Shown: positions 1 to 6,185 of the stretch, in pieces
Numbering within the stretch: the stretch's first letter is position 1
Layout: every line of letters begins with the position of its first letter
From: Pseudomonadota bacterium
GTDB lineage: Bacteria > Pseudomonadota > Gammaproteobacteria > Burkholderiales > Thiobacillaceae
Length of the DNA: 9,437 bases
Reading direction: 5' to 3'
Assembly: GCA_021780975.1 (NCBI GenBank)
Contig: JAJXXS010000310.1
Coordinates: 1-9,437, forward strand
Translations under genes and position numbers: made by a program
The notes under the pieces: model-generated
What the model was told of the DNA's origin: nothing
What the model saw: the letters and a program-made list of their open reading frames with translations, nothing else
The model's database searches: none

Positions 1-184
1 ATTGCGCCAGTGGCTATAGTGCTCGAAGTCGGCTGCCAGGATAGATGAAGTCATGACGCTTGGCCTAAACAGGGGTTTTGGGGATAAACCGATTACGGAA
101 CCGATACTTGAAACTTGAGCGCTGCTCGCTGGTGCCCAGAGTCGGAGGTTCGTGGAATAGTTCCGGGACGGCTGGACTGCCATC
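1..184. other. Intergenic stretch, no gene firmly identified
   Basis: I see no gene I can support here. Two short openings reach the left edge. On the minus strand an ATG at 54 opens 18 codons (beginning MTSSILAADFEHY) that run off the window. It has only a weak AGG about ten bases upstream, so it could be the start of a gene lying to the left. On the plus strand one frame is open from 1 to a TGA at 46-48. Either could be chance. A small stem, GGTTT (74-78) with AAACC (86-90), and short direct repeats (ACCGAT twice, ACTTGA twice, between about 88 and 118) are present without an evident role. Confidence 0.4.
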
Positions 185-286
185 GAAAAATGGTGATATC
201 CCTGTCAGACGCGAAGCCGCGCGCAGCGAGGCAGTATGCCTCGCGAGCACGGCGACAAAGTATGGCGGCGATATTCGACGTTTTTC
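185..286. repeat. Imperfect palindromic intergenic element (REP/BIME-like)
   Basis: A ~100-bp imperfect inverted repeat lies just downstream of the mutM stop codon. The outer arms, GAAAAATGGTGATATC (185-200) and the complement of 270-286, match at most positions, with one bulged base and some G-U-compatible pairs. The centre is a perfect 7-bp stem, GCGAGGC (226-232) with GCCTCGC (238-244), around the loop AGTAT. Between them, GCCGCGC (216-222) can pair with the segment near 246-253, allowing a wobble. There is no T-run next to the central stem on either strand, so it does not look like a standard intrinsic terminator. The overall shape suits a dispersed palindromic repeat; copy number cannot be judged from this window. 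It could also help stabilise the mutM mRNA 3' end or stop transcription. Confidence 0.5.
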
Positions 287-311
287 CATAACGAATTTTC
301 GACTCGGGACA

Positions 312-1127
312 CTAGCTTTGGCAGCGCGGGCAATAGAAGGAAGCCCGCTGACCCTGCACGATCCGGCGGATGGGCGTCTGGCAGACCCGGCAGGGCGCGC
401 CGGCCCGGCCGTAGACCTGCGCCTGGAGCTGAAAATAGCCAAGCTCGCCATCCGCGCCCTGGTAATCCCGCAATGAGCTGCCGCCAGCCTGTATGGCGCT
501 CGCCAGGGTATGCTTTACCGCTGTTGCAAGGCGCGCGCAGGCGGCACGCGTAAGTCTGCCCGCGGCCATGCCGGGGCGTATGCCTGCGTCGAAAAGCGCT
601 TCGCTGGCGTAGATGTTGCCCACCCCAACCACCTTGTGGCTGTCCATCAACAAGGATTTGATGCTGGCCTTGACCTGGCGGGTGGCCTGGTAGAGGTAAG
701 CGCCGTCGAAGGCGGCCTCCAGCGGTTCCGGCCCCAGGCGGCGGAGTAGGGGGTGGCTCTGCGGTGCGCCCTCGTGCCACAGGACGGCGCCAAACCGCCG
801 GGGGTCGCGCAGGCGCAGCAGGCTGTCGGGAGAGAACAGCCAGTCCACATGATCGTGCTTGCCCGGGGCTGCCTCGGTATCGGTCACCCTGAGGCTGCCG
901 GACATCCCGAGATGCACCAGCATGGTGGCGTTGCCGAAGTCGAACAGCAGATACTTGCCACGGCGGGTGATGGCGCGCAGGGTGCCGCCCTGCAGGCGGT
1001 CGGCCATCGTCATGTCCACAGGCCAGCGCAGGCGAGGGTTGCGCACGGTCATGGCGACCAGGCGCTGCCCAGTCAGGCACGGCGCAAGGCCGCGGCGGGT
1101 GGTTTCCACTTCGGGCAGTTCGGGCAT
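312..1127 (-). CDS. mutM: Formamidopyrimidine-DNA glycosylase (Fpg/MutM)
   Basis: Bifunctional base-excision-repair enzyme that removes 8-oxoguanine and formamidopyrimidines and nicks the abasic site by beta/delta elimination. The 271-residue product begins MPELPEVETTRRGL. After Met removal, Pro2 is the Schiff-base nucleophile and Glu3 the general acid, which fixes the start at 1127 rather than the in-frame ATG 16 codons upstream. Lys58, in TRRGKYLLF, is the conserved DNA-contacting lysine, and HLGMSG carries the conserved Met wedge region. The C-terminus is a complete zinc finger, C-x2-C-x16-C-x2-C, ending in CPRCQS. Length matches the family (about 270). It is transcribed divergently from the TPR lipoprotein gene, with only 62 bp between starts. 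A GGAGG lies about 20 bases before the start, farther than usual, so the ribosome-binding site is unclear. All key residues are present. Confidence 0.97.
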   Translation of the reverse strand: MPELPEVETTRRGLAPCLTGQRLVAMTVRNPRLRWPVDMTMADRLQGGTLRAITRRGKYLLFDFGNATMLVHLGMSGSLRVTDTEAAPGKHDHVDWLFSPDSLLRLRDPRRFGAVLWHEGAPQSHPLLRRLGPEPLEAAFDGAYLYQATRQVKASIKSLLMDSHKVVGVGNIYASEALFDAGIRPGMAAGRLTRAACARLATAVKHTLASAIQAGGSSLRDYQGADGELGYFQLQAQVYGRAGAPCRVCQTPIRRIVQGQRASFYCPRCQS

Positions 1128-1133
1128 GGCTCG

Positions 1134-1162
1134 ATGGTAGCGGAAAACCTCCGCGCTATGAT
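1134..1162 (+). promoter_or_regulatory. Candidate promoter for the TPR-lolB-ispE cluster
   Basis: In the short divergent gap between mutM and the TPR gene, TATGAT (1157-1162) is a good -10 match. The best -35 candidate at 17-bp spacing, ATGGTA (1134-1139), matches the consensus at only three positions. Transcription would begin near 1169, leaving a leader of about 20 bases before the ATG at 1190. This is the only evident promoter before these three tightly packed genes, but the weak -35 makes it tentative. Confidence 0.3.
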
Positions 1163-1189
1163 GCGCCAAGGACAAGGTGTAGGATTGCC

Positions 1190-2950
1190 ATGCTGAAGTA
1201 CGCCCGTCCGAATCCTATGTCCCTCCTGAAAACGCTCCCCTGGGCGGCAGCCCTGTGCCTGCTGGCCGCCTGCAGTCAGCAGCCGATGCGCCTGCAGGCG
1301 CCCGCGCCCTCGACGCCGCCGGTCACCGCCGTTCCTCCAGCGTCCCCGGCGGCGACGGAGAAGCTGCCTGACGTCGCCTTGAGTCCGCAACTGCTCTATC
1401 AGTTTCTGGTGTCGGAAATCGCCGGCCAACGCGGCATGATAGGGGTGGCCGAGGAGGGTTACCTCACCATGGCGCGGGAAACCGGTGACCCCCGCATCGC
1501 CCGCCGCGCCGCGGATATCGCGTTCTTTGCGCGCAACTACAAGGGTGCGGAGGAAGCGAGCCGCATCTGGCTGAAAGGGGATCCTGGTTCGCCGTCGGCC
1601 ATGCAGACCCTGGTGGCCTCCCAACTGGGCCAGAACCAGTTTGCCGCTGCGGAGCCTGCCTTGCGTGCCCTATTGAGCAGGGAGGGGGCGCCCGGTTTCA
1701 TGCACTTGTCGGTGCTGCTGGCTAAGACCAGCGATCCGGAAGGTGCCTACCAGATGCTGCAGCGCTTGGCCGCGCCGTACCCGCAAATGCCGGAGGCGTG
1801 GTTCGCCCTCGCCCAGGCAGCCCTCAAGGCGGGCCACCCGGCCAGCGCGCAAGCCGACCTGACCCAGGCAGACAAGCTGCGTCCGGGCTGGGAGCCGGTC
1901 GCCCTGCTGCGCACCCAGATGCTCGCCGCCCGCTCGGCGCCCGAAGCCCTGGCCTACTTGGGCGGATATCTCCAGCACTATCCCCAGGCGCAGGATATCC
2001 GCCTGGTCTATGCGCGCCTGTTGGTGGCGGCGGGCAGGGTGCTCGATGCGCGCGCACAATTTGCCATCCTGGCCAGACAGTTGCCCAACAATGGCGAGAT
2101 CGCCTATGCGGCGGGGCTGCTTGCGCTGCAGACCGGGGATTTGCCGGTTGCGCGCGATGAACTGGGGCGGGCCGAAACGCTCGGATTCCCCGGCAAGGAC
2201 GCCCTTGCCTATTATCTGGGCCTCACCGAGGAAGGGCTGGGCCAGCCCGATCAGGCCATGCTGCAATATCGCAAGGTCGCGCGTGGCGAATACCTGATCG
2301 CCGCGCGCAGCCGCATGGCGGGCATGCTGGCCAAGAAGGGCAAGCTTGCCGAGGCGCAAGCCCTGCTGCAGGCCACGCAGCCCGCGACCGATGTGCAGCG
2401 CATCCAGTTGATTCAGGCCCAGGCGGACCTGCTGCGCGATGCCAAGGACTACGCCAAGCTCTATGAATTCCTGGGCGCGGGCCTGAAGCGTTTCCCGGAT
2501 TCTCCGGAACTGCTCTACGACCACTCCATGGCGGCTGAAAAGCTCAACAAACTGGGCGTCGTGGAAGCGGATTTACGCAAAGTCATCCGCTTGCAGCCGG
2601 ACAATGCGCAGGCCTATAACGCGCTGGGCTATACCTTGGCGGAAAAGACCAATCGTCTCAAGGAAGCCGCGGAACTGCTGGACAAGGCCATGAGCCTTTC
2701 TCCCGATGATCCCTTCATCCTGGACAGCGTCGGCTGGCTGAATTACCGGCAGGGAAACCTGGCGCGTGCGCGCGAATACCTCGAACGCGCCTACAAGCTG
2801 CGTTCCGACCCGGAGATAGCGGCCCATCTGGGCGAGGTCTTGTGGATGCAGGGCAGCCACCGGGAAGCGCTGGACCTATGGAAGACCTCCTTGCAGAGCC
2901 ATCCGCAGAACGAGGCCCTGCTGCAGGTGCTCAAAAAATTCAATCCCTGA
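1190..2950 (+). CDS. TPR-repeat outer-membrane lipoprotein, LbcA-like
   Basis: Predicted 586-residue lipoprotein. The signal peptide ends in the lipobox LAAC, making Cys28 the lipidated residue; Ser at +2 does not carry the inner-membrane retention signal, so outer-membrane placement is expected. An Ala/Pro-rich linker (about 29-55) follows, then mostly helical TPR-type repeats to the C-terminus. The clearest are at about 195-235 (PEAWFALAQAALKAGHPASA) and 472-575 (AYNALGYTLAEK, then a repeat with GWLNYRQGNLARAREYLERA). Length, architecture and position before lolB-ispE match Pseudomonas PA4667 (LbcA), which tethers the periplasmic protease CtpA so that it degrades cell-wall hydrolases; sharing that role is inference. 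The start at 1190 has a weak AGGA upstream. ATG 1217 is an alternative that leaves a shorter signal peptide. The end overlaps lolB. Confidence 0.85.
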   Translation: MLKYARPNPMSLLKTLPWAAALCLLAACSQQPMRLQAPAPSTPPVTAVPPASPAATEKLPDVALSPQLLYQFLVSEIAGQRGMIGVAEEGYLTMARETGDPRIARRAADIAFFARNYKGAEEASRIWLKGDPGSPSAMQTLVASQLGQNQFAAAEPALRALLSREGAPGFMHLSVLLAKTSDPEGAYQMLQRLAAPYPQMPEAWFALAQAALKAGHPASAQADLTQADKLRPGWEPVALLRTQMLAARSAPEALAYLGGYLQHYPQAQDIRLVYARLLVAAGRVLDARAQFAILARQLPNNGEIAYAAGLLALQTGDLPVARDELGRAETLGFPGKDALAYYLGLTEEGLGQPDQAMLQYRKVARGEYLIAARSRMAGMLAKKGKLAEAQALLQATQPATDVQRIQLIQAQADLLRDAKDYAKLYEFLGAGLKRFPDSPELLYDHSMAAEKLNKLGVVEADLRKVIRLQPDNAQAYNALGYTLAEKTNRLKEAAELLDKAMSLSPDDPFILDSVGWLNYRQGNLARAREYLERAYKLRSDPEIAAHLGEVLWMQGSHREALDLWKTSLQSHPQNEALLQVLKKFNP

Positions 2951-3507
2951 AGTTCGCTGGCGTCCTCAATCTGGCGCTAAGCCTCCTCCTGCTGGCGGGA
3001 TGCGCGGCAACGCCACCCATGCCGCCAGCCTTGGAGGCGATCCCGCGCGGATTGCCGTCCTTTGTCCTGGATGGGCGTATCGGGGTGCAGGACGGCGAAC
3101 ATTCTTTCTTCGGCAATCTGCACTGGCGCGCCGGGAAAGATGGGGACGAACTGATGCTGGCCACCCCGCTCGGGCAGGGGGTCGCGCGCATCACCCGCGC
3201 TGCGGACGCGACCGTGCTGCAGTGGCCGGACGGTCGCAGCGAGGCGGCTGCCGATCCTGAGGATCTGTTGGAAAAGGTGCTTGGCTTCCGCTTCCCGCTG
3301 GCGGGGCTGGACTACTGGGTGGAGGGCAGACTCGACCCACGCCGCCCCGGCGTGGCGGAAAAGGCAAGGGATGGCCGGCTTGACCGCTTGAGCCAGGATG
3401 GCTGGGAGGTGGATTACCTCGCGTATTCGGACGGACGTCCGGCCAAGCTGCGCCTGCGCCGCAAGGGCATCGAGGTGACCCTTATCGTGGATAGATGGGG
3501 GGGGTGA
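2878..3507 (+). CDS. lolB: Outer-membrane lipoprotein receptor LolB
   Basis: LolB takes lipoproteins from the periplasmic carrier LolA and inserts them into the outer membrane. The frame shows a hydrophobic signal segment FAGVLNLALSLLLLAGC with lipobox LAGC, then a mature domain with family features: FVLDGRIGVQDGEHSFFGNL, LMLATPLGQGVARI and an FRFPLAGLDYWVEG segment. The mature part is about 166 residues, near normal. The start is uncertain. I give ATG 2878, which has GGGAAG ten bases upstream and overlaps the TPR gene by 73 bp, but it leaves a long, acidic stretch of about 24 residues before the signal peptide. ATG 2842 is worse. A normal signal peptide would require a non-canonical start: ATT at 2938, with AGGTG eight bases upstream, or CTG at 2947 in a CTGA overlap with the TPR stop codon. 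The stop overlaps the ispE start (TGATG). Confidence 0.9.
   Translation: MEDLLAEPSAERGPAAGAQKIQSLKFAGVLNLALSLLLLAGCAATPPMPPALEAIPRGLPSFVLDGRIGVQDGEHSFFGNLHWRAGKDGDELMLATPLGQGVARITRAADATVLQWPDGRSEAAADPEDLLEKVLGFRFPLAGLDYWVEGRLDPRRPGVAEKARDGRLDRLSQDGWEVDYLAYSDGRPAKLRLRRKGIEVTLIVDRWGG
3497..3504 (+). repeat. G8 homopolymer tract at the lolB/ispE junction
   Basis: Eight consecutive G residues form the last codons of lolB (Trp-Gly-Gly) immediately before TGATG, which holds both the lolB stop and the ispE start. The tract also lies where an ispE ribosome-binding site would be and is the only G-rich sequence available for it. One added G, or a -1 ribosomal slip, would put lolB in frame with ispE and bypass the stop codon. 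Confidence 0.6.
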
Positions 3508-4328
3508 TGGAGTATTTCTTCGCGCCAGCGAAGCTGAATCTGTTCCTCCATGTCGTTGGCAGGCGCGCCGACGGCTACCATCTCCTGCAAAGCGTGTTCC
3601 GCCGCCTCGATTTTGGCGATGAGGTGGGCGTGGCCGTCCGCGCCGACGGCGCGACTAGGCGCCTGCAAGCTCTTCCCGGGGTGCCCGAGGAACAGGATCT
3701 CACCCTGCGGGCTGCCCGTCTGTTGCAGGCGGAGAGCAAAACGGCGCTGGGGGCGGACATTCTGGTGAAGAAGCGCCTGCCGCTGGGCGGTGGCCTGGGT
3801 GGCGGCAGTTCTGATGCCGCTGCCGTGTTGCTGGCCCTCAACCGCCTCTGGGCCCTGGACTGGCCCGGCCAGCGCCTGGCGGCCCTCGGCCTGCGCCTGG
3901 GCGCGGACGTGCCGTTCTTTCTTTTTGGCGGCAATGCGTTTGTCGAGGGCGTCGGCGAGCGCCTCACGGCGATCGAACTGCCGCCGGCCTGGTATGTGGT
4001 GCTGATTCCGCCGGTGCATGTTTCCACGGCGGAAATCTTCGCTTTGCCGGATTTGCGCCGTGACAGCCCGGCCATACGGGCGCAGGAGTATCGGCCTGGA
4101 TTTGGCGGCAATGATCTGCAGGCGCCAGTGGTGGCGCGCTATCCCGACGTCGGCCGCCACCTCGCGTGGCTGGCGAAGTTTGGCGACGCCCGCATGACGG
4201 GCTCCGGTGCGTGCGTGTTTCTGGAGACTTCCAGCGCCGCCGAAGCGCAGCGTATTTTTGCGCAGCGCCCCACGGACATGGCAGGGTTCGTGGCCTCCGG
4301 CTTGAATAACCCCCCCTTGCTTTGCTAG
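3507..4328 (+). CDS. ispE: 4-diphosphocytidyl-2-C-methyl-D-erythritol kinase (IspE)
   Basis: GHMP-family kinase of the MEP pathway. It phosphorylates the 2-hydroxyl of CDP-methylerythritol with ATP, in the cytosol, on the way to IPP and DMAPP. The 273-residue product has the N-terminal substrate motif APAKLNLFLHVVGRRADGYH with catalytic Lys9, the glycine-rich ATP loop PLGGGLGGGSSDAA (residues 92-105), the LGADVPFFLFGG motif with catalytic Asp134, and the C-terminal GHMP motif MTGSGACVF. The start is placed at ATG 3507, whose A is the last base of the lolB TGA. An ATG at 3495 would only add MGGV encoded by the G-tract. Translation is probably coupled to lolB. The TAG stop also forms the first three bases of the -10 box of the tRNA-Gln promoter. 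A C7 run at 4310-4316 encodes Pro-Pro near the C-terminus. Confidence 0.96.
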   Translation: MEYFFAPAKLNLFLHVVGRRADGYHLLQSVFRRLDFGDEVGVAVRADGATRRLQALPGVPEEQDLTLRAARLLQAESKTALGADILVKKRLPLGGGLGGGSSDAAAVLLALNRLWALDWPGQRLAALGLRLGADVPFFLFGGNAFVEGVGERLTAIELPPAWYVVLIPPVHVSTAEIFALPDLRRDSPAIRAQEYRPGFGGNDLQAPVVARYPDVGRHLAWLAKFGDARMTGSGACVFLETSSAAEAQRIFAQRPTDMAGFVASGLNNPPLLC

Positions 4329-4331
4329 AAT
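4302..4331 (+). promoter_or_regulatory. Sigma-70 promoter for tRNA-Gln
   Basis: TTGAAT (4302-4307) and TAGAAT (4326-4331) are separated by 18 bp and lie in the last codons of ispE. The predicted transcript starts near 4338, only about six bases before the mature tRNA 5' end. Part of the spacer is the C7 run of ispE. Confidence 0.6.
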
Positions 4332-4343
4332 CCGCGCCTCCAC

Positions 4344-4418
4344 AGGGGAGTCGCCAAGTGGTAAGGCATCGGATTTTGATTCCGACATTCGCAGGTTCGA
4401 TCCCTGCCTCCCCTGCCA
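4344..4418 (+). tRNA. tRNA-Gln (anticodon UUG)
   Basis: A complete 75-nt cloverleaf: acceptor AGGGGAG (4344-4350) with CTCCCCT (4408-4414), anticodon stem TCGGA/TCCGA around loop TTTTGAT with anticodon TTG at 4376-4378, T-arm GCAGG-TTCGATC-CCTGC, discriminator G4415 and an encoded CCA (4416-4418). The weak A1-U72 pair and G73 fit the known preference of GlnRS for a weak first pair. It lies between ispE and prs, has its own promoter and is followed by a terminator. It reads CAA and, by wobble, CAG. Confidence 0.97.
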
Positions 4419-4428
4419 GATCGTGAGC

Positions 4429-4453
4429 TAGCCGCTTGACGCGGCTATTTTTG
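4429..4453 (+). terminator. Rho-independent terminator after tRNA-Gln
   Basis: Perfect 7-bp stem TAGCCGC (4429-4435) with GCGGCTA (4441-4447), loop TTGAC, followed directly by five T residues (4448-4452). It lies ten bases after the tRNA CCA end and only 38 bp before the prs start codon. Confidence 0.85.
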
Positions 4454-4490
4454 TTGCGGCATCGAACGAGGCCTGCGGGGCGGACACACG

Positions 4491-5441
4491 GTGGCTACTG
4501 AAAACTTGATGGTCTTCACGGGCAACGCTCATCCGCGCTTGGCCGAGGATGTGGTGCGCCACCTCAACCTGCGGCTGGGGCGCGCCACCGTCGGGCGGTT
4601 TTCCGACGGCGAAATCCAGGTGGAAATCCTCGAAAACGTGCGCGGCAAGGATGTGTTCGTGCTGCAATCGACCTGCATGCCGACGAACGACACGCTCATG
4701 GAAGTGATGGTCATGGTCGATGCCCTCAAGCGGGCGTCCGCGGCACGCATCACCGCGGCCATTCCTTATTATGGCTATGCCCGTCAGGATAGGCGTACGC
4801 GCTCGGCGCGGGTGCCGATCACCGCAAAAGTGGTTGCGGACATGCTGCAGGGTGTTGGCGTGCACCGGGTGCTGACGATGGATCTGCATTCCGATCAGAT
4901 CCAGGGGTTTTTCGATATTCCGGTGGACAACATCTATTCCTCGCCGGTTTTGCTCGGCGATATCTGGAAGCACAACCATCCCAACCTGATGGTGGTGTCG
5001 CCGGATGTCGGCGGGGTGGTCAGGGCGCGGGCCATCGCCAAGCGCCTGGAGAGCGAACTGGCCATCATCGACAAGCGTCGCCCCAAGCCTAACGTCGCCA
5101 AGGTGATGCACATCATCGGCGATGTGTCGGGGCGTTCCTGCATCATCATGGATGACATGGTGGATACCGCCAATACCCTGTGTGAGGCGGCGCAGGCTTT
5201 GAAGGACAATGGGGCTGCACGCGTGTTTGCGTACTGCACCCATGCCGTGCTGTCAGGCAGCGCCGCAACGCGCATCGCAAACTCGGCGCTCGACGAACTG
5301 GTGGTGACCGACACCATTCCCCTGCGCGACGATGCGCGTGCCTGTGGCAAGATCCGTCAGCTTTCCATCGCCGGGCTGTTGGCCGAAACCATCAGCCGCA
5401 TCAGCAACGAAGATTCCGTCAGTTCGCTCTTCATCGAGTGA
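4491..5441 (+). CDS. prs: Ribose-phosphate pyrophosphokinase (PRPP synthase)
   Basis: Makes 5-phosphoribosyl 1-diphosphate from ribose 5-phosphate and ATP, feeding purine, pyrimidine, histidine, tryptophan and NAD synthesis in the cytosol. The 316-residue protein is full length for the class I family. It starts with GTG, preceded by GGGGCGGA (4477-4484); the N-terminus MATENLMVFTGNAHPRL aligns with the family, so the later ATG 4509 is unlikely. Seen motifs: the flexible-loop region YARQDRRTRSARVPITAK, the pyrophosphate-region DLHSDQIQGFF with Asp131 and His133, and the PRPP loop DDMVDTANTL (221-230), where Ala-Asn replaces the Gly-Gly of the E. coli enzyme. No obvious promoter lies between the tRNA-Gln terminator and this gene, so expression may rely on readthrough or an unrecognised promoter. 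Its position before rplY and pth matches Pseudomonas and many Betaproteobacteria. Confidence 0.97.
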   Translation: MATENLMVFTGNAHPRLAEDVVRHLNLRLGRATVGRFSDGEIQVEILENVRGKDVFVLQSTCMPTNDTLMEVMVMVDALKRASAARITAAIPYYGYARQDRRTRSARVPITAKVVADMLQGVGVHRVLTMDLHSDQIQGFFDIPVDNIYSSPVLLGDIWKHNHPNLMVVSPDVGGVVRARAIAKRLESELAIIDKRRPKPNVAKVMHIIGDVSGRSCIIMDDMVDTANTLCEAAQALKDNGAARVFAYCTHAVLSGSAATRIANSALDELVVTDTIPLRDDARACGKIRQLSIAGLLAETISRISNEDSVSSLFIE

Positions 5442-5450
5442 TCTGCGGGC

Positions 5451-5518
5451 CCCGCCGGCCGGAAGCGGCGGGACCTGTCTTTTAATGCTTCCGGTCTTCT
5501 GGTCGCGGAAGATTTTTT
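5451..5518 (+). promoter_or_regulatory. Attenuator-like leader before rplY (mutually exclusive hairpins)
   Basis: The prs-rplY gap holds three competing stems. Stem A is CCCGCCG (5451-5457) with CGGCGGG (5466-5472). Stem B is CCGGAAGC (5459-5466) with GCTTCCGG (5487-5494), an 8-bp perfect match. Stem C is CTTCCG (5488-5493) with CGGAAG (5506-5511), followed by A and six T residues (5513-5518), which resembles an intrinsic terminator. A and C can form together; B excludes both. The T-run directly touches the rplY ribosome-binding site GGAG (5519-5522). This is the layout of a terminator/antiterminator switch, but stem C is only 6 bp with a 12-nt loop. It may be a plain terminator for prs or a coincidence. 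The ligand, if any, is unknown; feedback by L25 is one guess. Confidence 0.45.
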
Positions 5519-5528
5519 GGAGTTGAGC

Positions 5529-6161
5529 ATGCAAATCGAAGTCGTCGCCTTCAAGCGTGACGCTCAAGGCACCGGTGCGAGCCGCCGCCTGCGTCGTTCC
5601 GGCTTTGTGCCGGCGGTCATCTACGGCGGGGAAAAGGCGCCCGCGGCGATCCAGTTGGATCACAACGCTCTCTATCACGCCATGCGCAAGGAGAGCTTTC
5701 ACTCCTCCGTCCTCAATATCAAGGTTGACGGGCAGGTGGAAATGGCTGTGCTGCGCGATGTGCAGATGCACCCCTTCAAGCAGCAAATCCTGCATGTGGA
5801 TTTGCAGCGCGTGGACAAGGATCACAAGATCCATGTCAAGGTGCCTCTGCATTTCGTCAACGCCGACCAGAGTCCCGGCGTGAAACTTGGCGGCGGCATC
5901 GCCAGCCACATCATGACCGAACTGGACGTGGCCTGTCTGCCCGGCAATCTGCCGGAATTCATCGAGGTTGACATGAGCGCCCTGCAGGTTGGGCAGTCCA
6001 TTCATCTGGATGACCTGAAGTTGCCCGCGGGCGTTGAGGCAGTTTCTCACCTCAAGGCGGAAAATCCCGTGCTGGCATTGATCGCCTCCACCCAGAAGGG
6101 TGGCGAGGAGGAGGCGGCGCCGGCGCCCGCGCCAGCGGCGGGGGGCACGCCTCAGGCCTGA
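5529..6161 (+). CDS. rplY: Large ribosomal subunit protein bL25, long (CTC/TL5) form
   Basis: Binds 5S rRNA in the central protuberance of the 50S subunit. The 210-residue product has the L25 domain (about 1-95; MQIEVVAFKRDAQGTGASRR, then GFVPAVIYGG), the CTC/TL5 C-terminal beta domain (about 100-190; VKVPLHFVNADQSPGVKLGG, PEFIEVDMSALQVG) and a disordered tail rich in Gly, Glu, Ala and Pro. E. coli L25 is only the first domain (94 residues); this long form is usual in Betaproteobacteria and Pseudomonas. ATG 5529 is chosen because GGAG (5519-5522) lies six bases upstream and the protein N-terminus fits the family. In-frame TTG codons at 5517 and 5523 overlap that site. It is preceded by the attenuator-like leader and followed after 24 bp by pth. 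Confidence 0.96.
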   Translation: MQIEVVAFKRDAQGTGASRRLRRSGFVPAVIYGGEKAPAAIQLDHNALYHAMRKESFHSSVLNIKVDGQVEMAVLRDVQMHPFKQQILHVDLQRVDKDHKIHVKVPLHFVNADQSPGVKLGGGIASHIMTELDVACLPGNLPEFIEVDMSALQVGQSIHLDDLKLPAGVEAVSHLKAENPVLALIASTQKGGEEEAAPAPAPAAGGTPQA

Positions 6162-6163
6162 TT

Positions 6164-6179
6164 CGGGGGGTCACCCCCG
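6164..6179 (+). promoter_or_regulatory. GC-rich hairpin at the pth ribosome-binding region
   Basis: CGGGGG (6164-6169) pairs perfectly with CCCCCG (6174-6179) around the tetraloop GTCA. The stem begins three bases after the rplY stop codon and ends six bases before the pth ATG. The only Shine-Dalgarno-like G-rich sequence for pth is its left arm, so folding should hide it. There is no T-run, so it is not a terminator. Opening by ribosomes finishing rplY would couple pth translation to rplY. Confidence 0.5.
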
Positions 6180-6185
6180 TGACAC

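Noticed and set aside
226..244. Perfect 7-bp hairpin as the mutM intrinsic terminator
   Set aside because: No T-run follows on the minus strand within a useful distance; better explained as the core of the larger palindrome.
65..451. Overlapping small open frames on both strands over the palindromic element
   Set aside because: Mirror-image frames on opposite strands are expected from an inverted repeat in GC-rich DNA. There is no ribosome-binding site or recognisable domain.
205..1080. A 291-codon minus-strand frame overlapping mutM
   Set aside because: Same strand, different frame from MutM. It is Pro/Arg/Gly-rich and low in complexity, a typical frame-shadow.
3414..4388. A 324-codon minus-strand open frame over ispE and tRNA-Gln
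   Set aside because: It covers a full IspE gene with intact kinase motifs and runs into a tRNA; a product of GC-rich codon structure.
5221..5230. Prs PRPP loop with Ala-Asn instead of Gly-Gly (DTANTL) as a sign of an inactive enzyme
   Set aside because: The acidic residues, Thr positions and all other motifs are intact, and such variants of this loop occur in functional bacterial Prs proteins as far as I recall.
5481..5486. TTTAAT as a -10 box for an rplY promoter
   Set aside because: No acceptable -35 at 16-18 bp upstream, and the bases lie inside the loop of the competing hairpins.
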